Shown: positions 1 through 10,860, counted from the first letter of the stretch. The stretch is 64,000 nt of DNA from Vandiemenella viatica (GCA_031002005.1 CM061920.1:106141447-106205446), one strand, 5' to 3'. The notes: generated from the sequence alone by a model not told the origin. Numbers and translations are program-made.

Positions 1-213
1 GTAGGGACGAAGAGTCGCACAGACCGATTTTAAAAAATCTCTGTTAACTCTAAGAAACCGTATCTTTCGAACCACTGATCCGATTTAATTGAACTAAACA
101 CCATTTTAATACTCAGAAAATTTTGATACTAATCGACACGTCACATGACTAGTGTCAAATTAAAATATGTAATACTTATTATAAAATATAGAACCCAGGA
201 CCACAGAATAAAA

Positions 214-690
214 AGAAAAAGTGAATATTATACCGCATTTCGAATTGAAGTTGAGGTTTAATACTCTGACCGCGTGACATTTAGACGAATTATGACTAGA
301 GCGCACCTGCGTGGCACGTGGCAGTGGCGAACACCTGCGCGGCACGTGCGCGGCGGGGAGGGGGAGGGGGGGCGGAATGACCACAAACTGACCACAAGTT
401 GGCGCCCGCCTTCGATACGTCACACCACAAGAATGTAATACTAAAGTGAATATTGTACCGTAATTGAGGTTTAAAAAATAAATAATAAAGCCATTTAGAC
501 GATTTATGACCCGTAACTCAGGTTAAGAAGTGGCACGTGGCCTTCTTGACAGCTTGATGACAGGTGTTGATGATTTATGGTGGGCAAGTGGCCAGGCGAA
601 CACCTGCGCGACGTGGGGGTCTGGCGGCACGTGCGCGGCGGGGGGGGAGGGGGAGGGGGAAAATCCAAGATGGCGGCGCACGCCCCTTAT
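214..690. repeat. Tandemly duplicated GC-rich segment with E-boxes
   Basis: Two diverged copies of the same segment lie side by side, about 214-375 and 442-660. Both start with an AT-rich part (gtgaatattrtaccg, then a shared piece near catttagacga). Both end with a GC-rich part holding gcgaacacctgcgcg, CACGTG palindromes (315-320, 343-348, 534-539, 628-633) and a G-tract. The second copy carries about 50 extra bases near 545-590. A YY1-like ccaagatggcggc sits at 665-677. In an AT-rich genome this could be a promoter or CpG island, or simply the GC-rich end of a repeat. No convincing reading frame crosses it. Confidence 0.5.
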
Positions 691-892
691 ACATCTACTG
701 ATTCTTTATTCATAATAGGTTTCTGAATCTGCAAACAGAATTGAATGTCTACCGGCAAATCACCACTCTGCTTTTCTGACTCTCCACTATCTGAATAAAA
801 CATTTATAAATTTCAAAAATTTACTTCGAGCAATGCCGTGTGTTCTGCTAAATCATCCAAGCTTATTATATATCTTTTGATACAATATCATT

Positions 893-1880
893 ATAAAGCG
901 ATACATGACGTCACTAAAATGGTGCTCGTGAAAGAAGCTTAAACTATTAATAATGTTTCAGTTCTCATTTTGGTCCAGGCTGCATTTCAACAAAGTGAAA
1001 AACTCCGCTAATAATACCGCTAGAAAATCAAAGCTTCTATCACTCGCGCATTAATACATTAGAAACGTGAATTATTATTTCAGATCGCAGGAAAATAAAT
1101 ACTGAATACATATGAAACTTCATTCATTATTGCAGTTACATAATTAAAAAATTTATACTAAAATGCTTGTAAATTACAGTGTACAACGGAAAGTTCATAA
1201 TTCTCTACAACTCTAAGACAATTTTTGTTAATATTGCTGGTCAAGCTTACATCGCGATAAGGTGACTGTTACTGCTCGTGATTTAGTAAGGCGTATAATG
1301 AAATTAATTGTGATAGTAATTTATGCTACACTAATTAGGAATCTTGATATAGAAAAATCTGTTACTATTCGAAATACAGTTCCAATGCATTTAATGTGTT
1401 GAGGTGTGTTCATAACGTTTGATTTTGTAGCGGCAATATTAGCAGAGATAGTGGTTAGGTTGAAATGCTTCCTGGACCAGAATGTTTTTGTTACAGTATA
1501 AGGCAGAAGTCATTTAGTTATTATTAGTAATAAATAAGCAGCTTTCATAAGCTCCGTGTAAATGAGGTGTATCGCGTTGTAAACGACTTGCAATATTGCT
1601 TCATGAAACATTAAGTCTCTACGTTAGGCCATTGAATACATTCGTTTTAAGTGAAGGATTTACTGGAGTAGTTTACGTGGCGATACATAACGTCACAACG
1701 TGACATAGTGCTTATGATATTTGCTTAAATAACTGATAACTAAATTTCTCATGCCATTGGCTGTGACAAAAACATTCAGTTTTCATTATGGTCCAGGCTG
1801 AATATCAATGTAACCACAATATTGGCGCTACAAATTCAAAACCTCAACCACACGCGCATTGAAACAATTATTTTATCCTA
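893..1880. repeat. Three diverged copies of a ~190-bp repeat, one inverted
   Basis: Plus-orientation copies lie at about 897-1070 and 1679-1870. Each starts gcgatacatRacgtcac and contains ggtccaggctg followed by the -cgcgcatt- segment. A minus-orientation copy lies at about 1395-1580; its reverse complement has gcgataca, cttatga, ggtccagg and gccgctacaaa in the same order. Divergence is substantial, so this is old. The inverted pair 1395-1580/1679-1870 could fold. I cannot assign the repeat to a family. Confidence 0.5.
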
Positions 1881-2602
1881 AGTTAGCATCGTCGTGTATC
1901 GCGACGTAAACTTGAACCGGATTTATTAGATATTTGTAGAAATTGAACAGTAAGTAAAAAGCACTGTTTCCTAAATCATAGTCTACTATTTGTACTGATT
2001 TATACAAAAATTTTGAACAAAAAAGGGTTTGTTAATAATTTGTAATATTACAGAGAATGTATAGTGGAAAAAAAGAAGACACATACGGGAAATAAATTAA
2101 ACCGAGATAGAATGGAATCCGTAACATTTTTATAAATACGACATTTCGAGCACCGCCATTTTACACTTTTAGTAAATCGACTTTCGTGCTGGTATAATCA
2201 TAGCATTTTACGTTGTTTTTTTCCAAGCTCTGATTTTTCACATTTAGTATATTACGATCGAAATTATGGTGCAATATTTGAGATGTCATACTAACGCAAA
2301 TGAAAAAATCTCTTTACGAACTTAACAACAGTACCTACCTTTTTTAATTTAAGGTTAAGTACATATTTATAATTCCTGCTTCCAAACTATTGTTTGTCAA
2401 GTGCATCAGTTTTATGGCTTTTAAACTAAACACAAACTTGCATATGTAAGAAGGTTTTCACTTTTATTTCTGAAAAGCAGTGTTTGCGATTTATGTAAAA
2501 AGCAAAGAGTAAACGTTGCACGGCTGTCTACGAAGTAGGAAACTCTTTGTTGCTTCCGAATTGATATTAATGGCAATTTCTAAAAGAACTATGCGTTTTT
2601 GC
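1881..2602. other. AT-rich stretch, nothing recognised
   Basis: The sequence is low in GC and full of stops in all frames. No terminal repeats, tRNA-like boxes or RT-like translation were found. Confidence 0.5.
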
Positions 2603-2756
2603 GGGATAAAATCTATCCTATAACACTTCGCACGCAATTAACTGACTTCATGCCAAATTTCATTTAAATATGTTGAGTTATTAAGGCGTGATTGACTGCA
2701 GACGTACATCCAAACACACATCCGAACTTTCTCGTTTTCTCATTTATAGATATATA
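2603..2756 (+). repeat. RTE-type LINE 3' tail
   Basis: The order gggataaaatctatcctat, then atgccaaatttcat, aaggcgtgattg, acatccaaacacaca and a final actttc...catttatagat matches the well-known 3' end of insect RTE/BovB-like retrotransposons. These non-coding tails run ggataaa-tatcctat ... ccaaatttcat ... ggcgtga ... actttcgcatttata. The coding part is absent, so it is a 5'-truncated insertion or a SINE mobilised by RTE. Its 3' end abuts the broken end of the neighbouring minus-strand LINE. Confidence 0.6.
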
Positions 2757-4481
2757 GATTATGTAGCTTCATCTCTTCCATGGCTTCCTGTAATATATTG
2801 ATCTGTATGTTATTGTATGCGTCTTTTATGTCCAGGAACGCAGCTAGGATATAGTTGTTTCTGACAAAATTTAATTGGATGTCCGTAACTAGTGTGCTAA
2901 TGACATCCATTGTGCTGCACCCCTTCCGAAATCCCATGGTGCGGTGATCGAGGTTACGATGGTGTCTACATGCCATTCCATCCTGTTCTTTATCATTGTG
3001 CTCATTAATTTAGCCATGCACGGGATTAGTGATATAGGCCGATATGCCGATGCAATCATTCTTGTCCCTATTGGGTTTCGGCACTGGGACAATTACTACA
3101 TTTCTCCATTGTTCCGGCACGTAAGATCTGTTTATCATTTCGTTGAATAGGTTCAGAATTTTATGTTTAGCATTTTGTGGCATGTTGTCTATCATTGAAT
3201 ACGTGATACTATCCATTCCTGGAGCTGTATCCCTCTTTTTAATGGCACTTTTCAAGCTCAGACATGCTGAAGAATTCGTTATTTGAGATGTTGTAGTTTT
3301 CTTTAGGGTGCTGCTGATCATTCCATACCGTATTCCCGGGAACAAATGCAGGTGCCGTTAATTCTAAAAATTGTTAGCTTCTTCCACATTTCTTGCGTCG
3401 AAGTGCCATATTTGATGCTGGAGCAGAAGGTTTTCCATCCTTCTCTTTTGGTTTTTCTGATAGTGTTTCTGGCCTCTGCTGTTGCTTGTCTAAGTATCCT
3501 AAAATTCTGGAATGTCGAGTCTTTTCTATACATTTTGGTTGCAAGGCGTCGTCTCGCTACTGCTCTAGCGCATTCACTGGTCCACCAGGGTTTTCTATTA
3601 ATCTTGCTTTCCTCGTTTACTTTATATTCCGGGATGCATTCTTCTGCCGTTTTAGTTATTATCTCTTCCAATTCATTGTATCGTTGCTGAAGGTTGCCTG
3701 TGTTTGAGCTTAAGTGCTCTATTCTTGTACTGATTCTTTCTTGGTATAAGTTCCAGTTAGCTCTACTGCAGATCCAGCGCCTCTTTGATGTGCTTAACTT
3801 CGTTTTCGCCACGGAATCCAACGTGATTTTCAGTATCAGATGATCGCTACCTAATGAGTCCTGTAGCATCTCCCATTTAGTCCTGGTGCTCAGGCATGCC
3901 GCAATTAGTGAGATGTCGGGTGACGAGTTCCTTTGGAATGGCGTCCCTAGTCGCGTTCCGTGCTTGTTGTTCAGCACGGTAAGTGATGACGAGGTTATCG
4001 CCGACGCCAGTTCTTCACCTTGTTGATCCCGCTGTCTTTCCTGCCACATCGGGTGGTGTGCATTAAAATCCCCTCCCACGAAGCTTTTGGGTGGTATCTG
4101 ATCAAATAGAGCTTCCCAGTCCTCTTCCTTCATGTTAACTTGAGGAGGTTTGTAAACAACAGTAACATTTTCTATCGGATCTTTGTGTTTCAGGTCGACG
4201 GATAGCACTTCTAAATTAGCAGATGGCTCTACTATGTCTCTGATGTTGCTCTTCACATCATTTCTGACAAGTATGGCTACTCCTCCAAATCCGTCACCCC
4301 TATCTTTCCTATGGATGTTGTAGTTTTTATGCTTTATGTTAATATTATCATATAGCCAAGTTTCGGTGATCAATAGGGCGTGGGGAGCATGTTCCTCAAT
4401 AACTCTCTGTAATTCATTCCATTTGGGTACCAGGCTTCTGGCATTCCATTGTAGAATTGTAAGTTTAGCCCTTTTATCCAT
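2757..4481 (-). pseudogene. ORF2 (endonuclease + partial RT) of I-like LINE, frameshifted
   Basis: ORF2 would make the endonuclease-reverse transcriptase that nicks target DNA and copies the element RNA. The ATG at 4481 (ATGGATAA) overlaps the ORF1 stop; an upstream in-frame ATG lies at 4496. The first ~385 codons are open to 3318. The endonuclease shows ILQWNARSL, ITETWL, GGDFNAHHPMW and LGSDH, which are the expected catalytic blocks. After 3345 the frame changes at least three times: an RT-0 block (DTAPGMDSI), then SAYRPISLIPCMAK, then GFRKGCSTMD and AFLDIKDAYN, which carries the first catalytic Asp. The homology ends near 2757, so the YADD box, C-terminal RT and any RNase H are missing. 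Confidence 0.85.
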
Positions 4482-5967
4482 TATTATCTGCAGCATCGCC
4501 TATCTCCATTGTGTTTTCACTGTCTCCCATTTGCTTTATTTCTTGCATGACCATCTTAGTGGATTCTTCCTGAATTTTTTCTATCACTTCCTTGGGGATG
4601 TTTCCATTTAATTGTTGCATAATGACTTTGGTCACAATTTTCACAATGATGCTAATACTTTCGACATTCGTTTCCTTGTTATCATGCTCCGCCATCTGAT
4701 CTGTACTTGTTTCTCTTCTTACCGCAGGTAATCTTCTTTCATGTATCTCCTTATATTGGTTGGTCTTTTCTCCCATTGCAGCTGCACTAAAGGTTTTGGA
4801 CTGTATGGGGGGAAATTCTTTTGGGTTGTGTTCATATCCTGCCCTGGCTGGTGTTTTACTGCCAAGTGCCTGTGTCTGCTTTCGCTCCTCTTCTCGTTTC
4901 CTTATTGGACATGCTCTGTCGTTTGCTTTGTGGTCTCCACCACAATTCGCGCACTTAACTTCTTCCTTGTTACAGCAGGTTGCATTGTGCTCCTCTCCGC
5001 ATTTAGTGCACCTTTCTTTCCCTCTACAGTTGGAGGAGATGTGACCAAATCTTTGGCATTTAAAGCACTGCGTCACTGGATACACGTATGGAGTAACCTT
5101 GAATCTGAGATAGTAGATTTCTACTTCTTCCGGAAGAAACTGGCTTTCAAACGTGAGTAGAACCGTTTGTAATGGTTTTCTTTCTATTTTTCCGTCAAAA
5201 TGTATACTTTTCATGAATCTTCTTACGCCTACTATGGGAGCGGAAGCTTTAACATTTCTTATCAGCTCTTCCTCATTCAAGTCTGTAGGGACGTACTTGA
5301 TTACACCTTTGCACTCTACCCTGCTTGCAGGGATATAAGCCTTTAGTCTTAGTGACTGTAAGAAGACATCATTTCCAACGAAGTTGTTTGCCGCCTCAGC
5401 TTTAGTAAATTCCAGCATCATCCGATTTTTCCCCTGTTGGTTGATCCGCTGAAGACCATTAATCTTGTTATAGAGTATTTTGCCTAATTGTATAGGGTGA
5501 GGCAGTTGGCTGTTCATCTCTGGTTCGATTGATACTAGATATGGTCCCTGTGAGTGCCGGTTATACAGTCTGAAACGTTTCAGTGATGCTGTGTTATTTT
5601 CCTTTTGTCCTTCTTGACTTGATCGTGTTGGGTTCAGTTGGTCATTTGTTGATCTGCTCGCAGTCTCTGTGACGTGATATGTCAGCTGCTGCGAAGGTGT
5701 TGTCTGCTTTATAGTTTGATCCTTGTTCAACTTAGGCACTATTTCTGTTGTATCGAAATCTTCTTTGTTGCTTATAGGTATACTTCTTTTCCCGGTAGCT
5801 CTTCTTTTCTTTCTAAGATTGTATTTAACTTCTTCTTCACTGTCCTCATTGTGTTCTTCTATTTTCTTTTTTGTTGTCTCTGACATGTCTTGTTCTGCTT
5901 GATAAATGAATGGTTCATTCCTCTCCTCTGCAGCTTTGGCAGTAGCACCGCCACTCGCTTCCGCCAT
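4474..5967 (-). CDS. ORF1, gag-like zinc-knuckle protein of I-like LINE
   Basis: This intact 497-codon frame with an ATG start encodes the nucleic-acid-binding gag-like protein of an I-like retrotransposon, expected to package element RNA into RNP particles. The N-terminal ~130 residues are charged and low in complexity. A GPYLVSIEPE motif opens the conserved middle domain. Three adjacent zinc knuckles follow at about residues 295-355: CFKCQRFGHISSNC, CTKCGEEHNATC and CANCGGDHKANDRAC. A PKEFPPI motif and a weakly helical C-terminus come next. The stop overlaps the ORF2 start (ATGGATAA), so ORF2 is probably made by reinitiation. It is the only fully intact long ORF in this element. Confidence 0.88.
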   Translation of the reverse strand: MAEASGGATAKAAEERNEPFIYQAEQDMSETTKKKIEEHNEDSEEEVKYNLRKKRRATGKRSIPISNKEDFDTTEIVPKLNKDQTIKQTTPSQQLTYHVTETASRSTNDQLNPTRSSQEGQKENNTASLKRFRLYNRHSQGPYLVSIEPEMNSQLPHPIQLGKILYNKINGLQRINQQGKNRMMLEFTKAEAANNFVGNDVFLQSLRLKAYIPASRVECKGVIKYVPTDLNEEELIRNVKASAPIVGVRRFMKSIHFDGKIERKPLQTVLLTFESQFLPEEVEIYYLRFKVTPYVYPVTQCFKCQRFGHISSNCRGKERCTKCGEEHNATCCNKEEVKCANCGGDHKANDRACPIRKREEERKQTQALGSKTPARAGYEHNPKEFPPIQSKTFSAAAMGEKTNQYKEIHERRLPAVRRETSTDQMAEHDNKETNVESISIIVKIVTKVIMQQLNGNIPKEVIEKIQEESTKMVMQEIKQMGDSENTMEIGDAADNNG

Positions 5968-6310
5968 ACTGCCTCCTTCACGATCTTCAAAGTTTCGGAT
6001 AGATTGATGTGTATCCGAGGTACACTCGCTTCCTTCGAGTTAATTTAGCAGATACTTTATATTCTAATGCTATGTCCACTACGTCTGGTTTTCACTAATA
6101 TACACACTCGGCGCAAATGCCGCACACTGTTGTAGTCCCGCTTCACTAACAACCACACACGTAAACAGGAAAGGCTCACTCTCGGCTGTACACTAGTTCC
6201 GCATGCGCTCGTAGCTGAAGCTAAACTGTGTTCGGTGGGTCCTATGATACCCGAAAAGTTAGTTAGTTCCACTGGCCACCGCCACATCGCTGCTTGGCTA
6301 ACCATTAAAT
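5968..6310 (-). promoter_or_regulatory. 5' leader of the I-like LINE
   Basis: These ~340 bases precede the ORF1 ATG and are richer in GC than the flanks, ending where the sequence becomes AT-rich (near 6305-6320). I-like and Jockey-like elements carry an internal promoter here. No TATA box is evident. The exact 5' end cannot be fixed because the 3' target-site copy is lost. Confidence 0.4.
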
Positions 6311-6399
6311 TTAAAAGACTTTATTTGCATTTTTACTCTGAAAAGCACGTGTAAATTTAAAATAAATAATTAAATTTGAATTTAATTGAGGGGGATGAC

Positions 6400-8079
6400 A
6401 AATAGGGTTGAAAATTACGGGCCGATTAGTTAGACATCAATGATAGGGAAAATGACGGAGAGATTGATATGCAAATACATCAGAAATTTCTGTGAGAAAA
6501 AAAACGGGTTTGCATATCGACAAGATAACTTTAGGCAAGTATATTCACGTGAATCTCAGATGGTGAGCTATATGCAAGAAATTTCCGATGAATAGGACAA
6601 GGGAGATAAAGTTGATACTGTAGCATCAGATCCTTCTAACGTATTTGACAGATTGAGTCACAAAATGGTTTTAAATAAACTGAAAACTATTAGATTGGAT
6701 GAAAAAGTTAGTTGCTGAGGAAAGGAATTCTTGAAAGCCAGAAACGAAAGTGTCAGAGTAGGAAATACATTATCAAAAGAGGGGGAAGTAAATATGGCAG
6801 TGCCAGAGGGTGTTGCATTGAGACCGTTGTTGTTCATTATTCTAATGCATGATCATGTTGAAGGTTTACGGTCAGAATTTAGATTGTTTGCAGATGATAT
6901 AATGGTGTATAATAGTATCAAAACAAGAGAATACTTTGAACAGCTGCAGTGTGATCTGGATAGAATTTCTAAATGGGTTGGTCAGCATGGAATGAAGGTA
7001 ACTGTCAAGAAGAGTTAACTTATTAGGGAGCGTGAATAAACCACGTAGCTCCATTCTGGCCTCCTGTGAACCCTCCTCCCCCCCCCCCGTAGCCCTACGT
7101 GGCTTTTGCCTCCAAACCCCCCCCCCCACCCCCCCCCCACCCCCACGTGGCACGTAGCTTTTTTTCCTTTTGATTCCAGAAGACATTTTGTACTGTTTTC
7201 TCTTGTCAGACGATTGTAAATTACATACGAAGGTAATTAACTGACGGAAATAAATATTCACATGCTGTTGTGAGTTCTGTTCCTCATTTTAACTGTGAAA
7301 AATGTTATGAAAGGAAAGCTATGTGGTCTGGCTCGGAATCCCCCCCTCCCCCCACGTAGCCTAGCGTAGCCTTCCAGCAAACCCCTCCCCCCCCCCCCCT
7401 GGACCAAGCCACGTAGTTTGTGCACGCTCCCTTAGGCACACAGATTTAAAAAATTGTTTGTGATTATAGGGTGGGGTCAGAATTGCTTGTTGAAGGCTTG
7501 AGGCCTAAATATCTTGGCATAACGTTTAAGAATAAACTCAACTAGGCAGAGCACACTGGGCAAGTTGTAGGAAAAGGTTACAAAATCATTCATTTACTGG
7601 AGAAGGTGATGAGAGGATGTAACAAAAAAGTTAGGGAATTGGGTTACAAAACTTTTGTCAGACCATTAGTTGAAAATGGTAGTGTAGTTTGGAACCCACA
7701 TTTTGGGTGTCAAAAACAGGAGTTGGAGGGTGTTCAAAGAATAGCAGTTAGATTTGTTTGTGGAAATTATCTCACGACCCAGTCAGTATCTGATATGATA
7801 AATGAGCTGGATTGGGAGTCACTGGAGGATAGGAGGAGGGTAAAGAGAGTGCTTGGAATGTACAAGGCATATGTTGCTGATGGGGCTTGGAGGAATATTG
7901 GTGGAAGAATTAGGAATAGTGCACAGAAGGGGAAAGATGACCATGACCACAAGCTGGCATTCGATTTCATGCATAAGGTAGTGGGAAAATTTTCTTTTAT
8001 GGGTAAGGGTATCAGGAATTGGTACAATTTACCAAGTGAAGTGATGAATAACTCACCAAAAATGCTGAAGCAATTTTAA
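6400..8079 (+). pseudogene. Reverse transcriptase remnant (LINE)
   Basis: The catalytic palm is recognisable though mutated. VFDRLSHKMVLNKL replaces the usual AFDxVxHxxLLxKL block, VPEGVALRPLLFIILM corresponds to GVPQGSVLGPLLFxIxxND, and LFADDIMVY is the polymerase motif. The main open segments are 6731-7018 and 7606-8079. The latter covers the C-terminal region (YKTFVRPLVENGSVVW, LEGVQRIAVRFV, LDWESLEDRR) with a natural stop. In-frame stops occur near 6594 and 6717, and the C-motif of the palm is altered (Q to E, S to A), so the copy is inactive. Confidence 0.75.
7026..7431. mobile_element. 406-bp MITE with TTA target duplication (PIF/Harbinger-like)
   Basis: Terminal inverted repeats of about 24 bp (GGGAGCGTG then AAAC and ACGT, 20 of 24 matching) bound the segment. 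TTA flanks both sides at 7023-7025 and 7432-7434. A TTA target duplication with GGG termini is typical of PIF/Harbinger-type MITEs. The interior has no ORF; it holds long C-runs (7078-7088, 7118-7143, 7385-7399) and repeated ACGTGG/ACGTAG motifs. It interrupts the RT reading frame of the surrounding LINE, so it is younger than that copy. Confidence 0.75.
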
Positions 8080-8240
8080 ATTAAAATTTCTAAATCACAA
8101 AGATAGATGGGGTAGGAATTTAACAGTCAAATTATTCAAGATGATTAAAAATTTTTAAAAAGGGTAAATAAATAACTAAGGGATTTGCCAGCTAAGCGTT
8201 TACTCCATCGCAATTTAATTAATTACTTTAAAAATGCGAT

Positions 8241-10250
8241 GGATAAAGATAATAAATTATAAAGCGAGGTAAAGCTTTAAAGGATTACAGTGTGAAGTTC
8301 GGTTAAATTTACAGTTGATTTTTGTTAATTTACGACGACTAGATGCAGAAATTCAGGCCATTCGATGTTTACGCTGTATTCTACGAAGCAGGTATTACAA
8401 CCAATTATTTGGACAGAAGGTAAGAAACAGGGAATTTTATCAAAAAAATCAGAGAAAATTTACATGAACCATAGGTTATCGTGAAATATATCAATCAAAT
8501 AAATAATAGTTATTCGTTTTGTTACTTATATTTTATGCAGAAACTTTTTCACAACAATTAAAATTTCCGTTATTTAAAATTAAATGCAGTTATTTAAAAA
8601 CATACTAGCCAAATACTCCGAGAATCTATTCAGATAAAGTTAGCTTATATAACGAAAAATATCAGTAAAAAAAGATTGCTAACCGTTCCCCTTAGAAGCT
8701 TTTACAGCACAAATTCCTACTACCACCACAGATGATATTCGCCACTTTTTATGGGTATTTAAATCAGTGTTCTTGTATTAACGTTTCCAGTTTTGACCAC
8801 GGCTTGGAATTACTTAATTTATATAAGCTAAATGACAGTACATAGAATTATGTTTTTTGTTAAATTATATGTCTATTTATGAAATGTTTTAATTGGATTT
8901 TGGTGTTTTCCAACATTCTAAATGCTCATGGATAGTGAAATAGTTAACTATTAGCCTACTGATATTTTGTAGGGATTGTTCCTTTCTAGGTGCCAGAGAG
9001 CTAGAGTTCAATTAAACTTGGTAACGGATGCAGAATACCACATTACAACCAGCTCTGTGAAGTGTTTACCTGCTGTTGCACAAGTCTGGCTAAGCAGCTG
9101 CTGTATGCACTTTGGCGAGGGCCCCTAATATCAACGCTACAGCCTTTAAACATGCATCAGCGGAGGCTCTGCGGGCTCCCCAAGTCCAACACATTAAGCG
9201 GATTACGCCGCATGCCCCGTTTACACCTAGTGCACCAGACGCCACTTAAACTTGGAGTTATTACCGTAATTAATGTTGGCAGCAGCGGAGTAACGGGTGT
9301 AATGGCCTCACAGCACCGGCTATCACAGATCTTTATCGGGTGAGTGGGCAGTGGTTCTCAGGTAGCTAGGATGCGATGTTTGCAGAATCTCATCAGGCAG
9401 GGAAATATTACTGTTTCAGTCCGTTTCTGAGATACGTTGACTGTAGTCAGTACACCTTATAAGCTCATCTATTGGCCCTCTTTACAAGTCGTTTTTCACC
9501 CAAAATTTTAACTTGCAACGTTACGCACATTCAAGTTTTTTTTTACATACAACCATTTTCGTGCTATATTAATCATTGCTTCATGGCGAACTTAAACAAT
9601 ACACTATCTTAAAAGTGATTTACAGAGTTCTTGAACACTAACAAAATCAGAAAACAACGTTATTGTGAGGGGCTATGAACTCTGTGATTCGAAGCAACAA
9701 CATATAACAATGAAAATTTAACAATGCAATCACGATTGAATTTAAACTGAGTCACTGAGCAAGTCTATCAGACGATAGACGATGCTCTGGGATAGGGTTG
9801 AAATAACAGAGGCCATCTTTGCGGATGCGGAGGCTGAAGTGGAAAAATAAATTATACTTGTTTGAAATTTAATATAGTATTAAAAATAATAACATAAGTA
9901 TACTCTTTATCAAAATTCTCAATTTTGTGTAAGCATCGTCTATTTCCATATCATACTGCCAGGCTGGCGTTTATGCCCCATATTTCGACAGCAAAGAAGT
10001 GCCCAATGGTTTCATAAGTGAATTAAATGACTTACCTAGTTACGCATGGGCCAATATAATAATCTTGCAGAGTTCGTGACGCGAACTAACGCCACCGCAT
10101 ATCACCGCTCTAGCTTCCCTTGTAGTACCAACGATGATTCGAATTTTCTTGTTGGATGGTGAATGGGGTTACAAGGCCACATATGTTGGATTTTGTTGGA
10201 CTAAACACAGGGGGAACACGAATGGACGAGCGTGTCCAATGGTATACTTA
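8241..10250. other. Unassigned; GC-richer patch at 8990-9400
   Basis: The stretch is mostly AT-rich without coding signal. A moderately GC-rich patch at 8990-9400 includes a 93-codon frame at 9062-9343 and a gggtgagt donor-like string near 9338. I found no conserved motif and would not call it a gene. Confidence 0.35.
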
Positions 10251-10251
10251 A

Positions 10252-10860
10252 GCCTCGTTCACGCGGGGTGATTTTTGTCACTACTACTTGAATAGCAGCG
10301 ATTAATTGCTTCGTGTGACAAAGTAATCGCTGCTACAACTCAACTAGCAGCTGTCAAAAATAGCACCGATTTGATTTGAACACGTTCGGTTTTCATCGCA
10401 AGTAGCGCGCGATTGTGGCGGTCACGTGACCCAGTCGCCGCTACACAGCGTTGTTGTCGCCTCGTCTGACACATTCGTCTGGCACATGAATCACTACTTT
10501 TATAAGTAGTATTTCGCGTTCAAAGTTTTTTGGTATGTTTGTTTTTATTTGTCATTATGGAAAACCGGCAAAGAAGTGCGTCCAACTGGTCAGCCAAGAA
10601 ATAATATTTTTTTTTTTGGTTATCGGAAGTATGAAGTTCTGTAAATTAATTAACAAGAATGTGTGGCAAAACAGTTTTAGAAGGTTATTTGTTGAATTAA
10701 ATAAAACAGGAGAGAACGTTCCATCTGAGGAAAATCTCAGGAAAAGCGTCATTTCTCGTTTGATCTTACATCAGTGTATCTATTTTCATAAGTTGAAGAA
10801 TAACCACCAATTCAATTTATTCCTCAAATTTTCATTCATTTAGCCGTAGAATATTTCTGT
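10252..10860 (+). mobile_element. Probable PIF/Harbinger-like fragment with broken accessory ORF
   Basis: It begins with cctcgttcacgcggg, a type of terminus often seen on PIF/Harbinger elements. A perfect 12-bp inverted repeat follows (tagcagcgatta at 10293-10304, taatcgctgcta at 10324-10335). An ATG at 10557 opens MENRQRSASNWSAKK and stops. In another frame, WQNSFRRLFVELNKTG and SEENLRKS follow, reminiscent of the MADF/Myb-like accessory protein of Harbinger elements (W...L...N.TG...S.E.LR). The second terminus was not found. The family call is an inference. Confidence 0.35.

Larger units (their letters stand above)
2757..6310 (-). mobile_element. I-like non-LTR retrotransposon, 3' half missing
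   Basis: This two-ORF LINE has a gag-like ORF1 with three CCHC knuckles, followed by an ORF2 with an APE-type endonuclease and the first part of a reverse transcriptase. The 5' leader reaches roughly 6310. On the other side the element stops inside the RT, before the GVPQGS and YADD region, where an RTE tail begins. LINEs normally lose their 5' ends, so retention of the 5' end with loss of the 3' end points to a later deletion or rearrangement. ORF1 resembles the ORF1 of the 48.4-54.9 kb element (same knuckle layout and GPY start), but the two are clearly different families. Confidence 0.85.
6385..8240 (+). mobile_element. Dead CR1/Jockey-like LINE, 5'-truncated, split by a MITE
   Basis: Degenerate RT homology begins near 6400 (an NYGPIS-like block, then MTERLICKYIRNF) and runs to a stop at 8079, followed by a short 3' UTR ending near tccatcgcaatttaatt. 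It is truncated at the 5' end and interrupted at 7026-7431 by a separate inverted-repeat element. Other 3'-end pieces of the same family occur at 12247-12372, 22645-22905 and 56235-56400 (minus strand) and at 39570-39850 and 56520-56900 (plus strand). The shared marks are gcgatggagt near the end and a -DDHDHKLAFDF- or -NKLPREIMNN- protein tail. Confidence 0.75.

Noticed and set aside
4741..5160. Long plus-strand frame of 139 codons
   Set aside because: It is antisense to the zinc-knuckle region of the LINE ORF1; its cysteine/serine-rich translation is a shadow.
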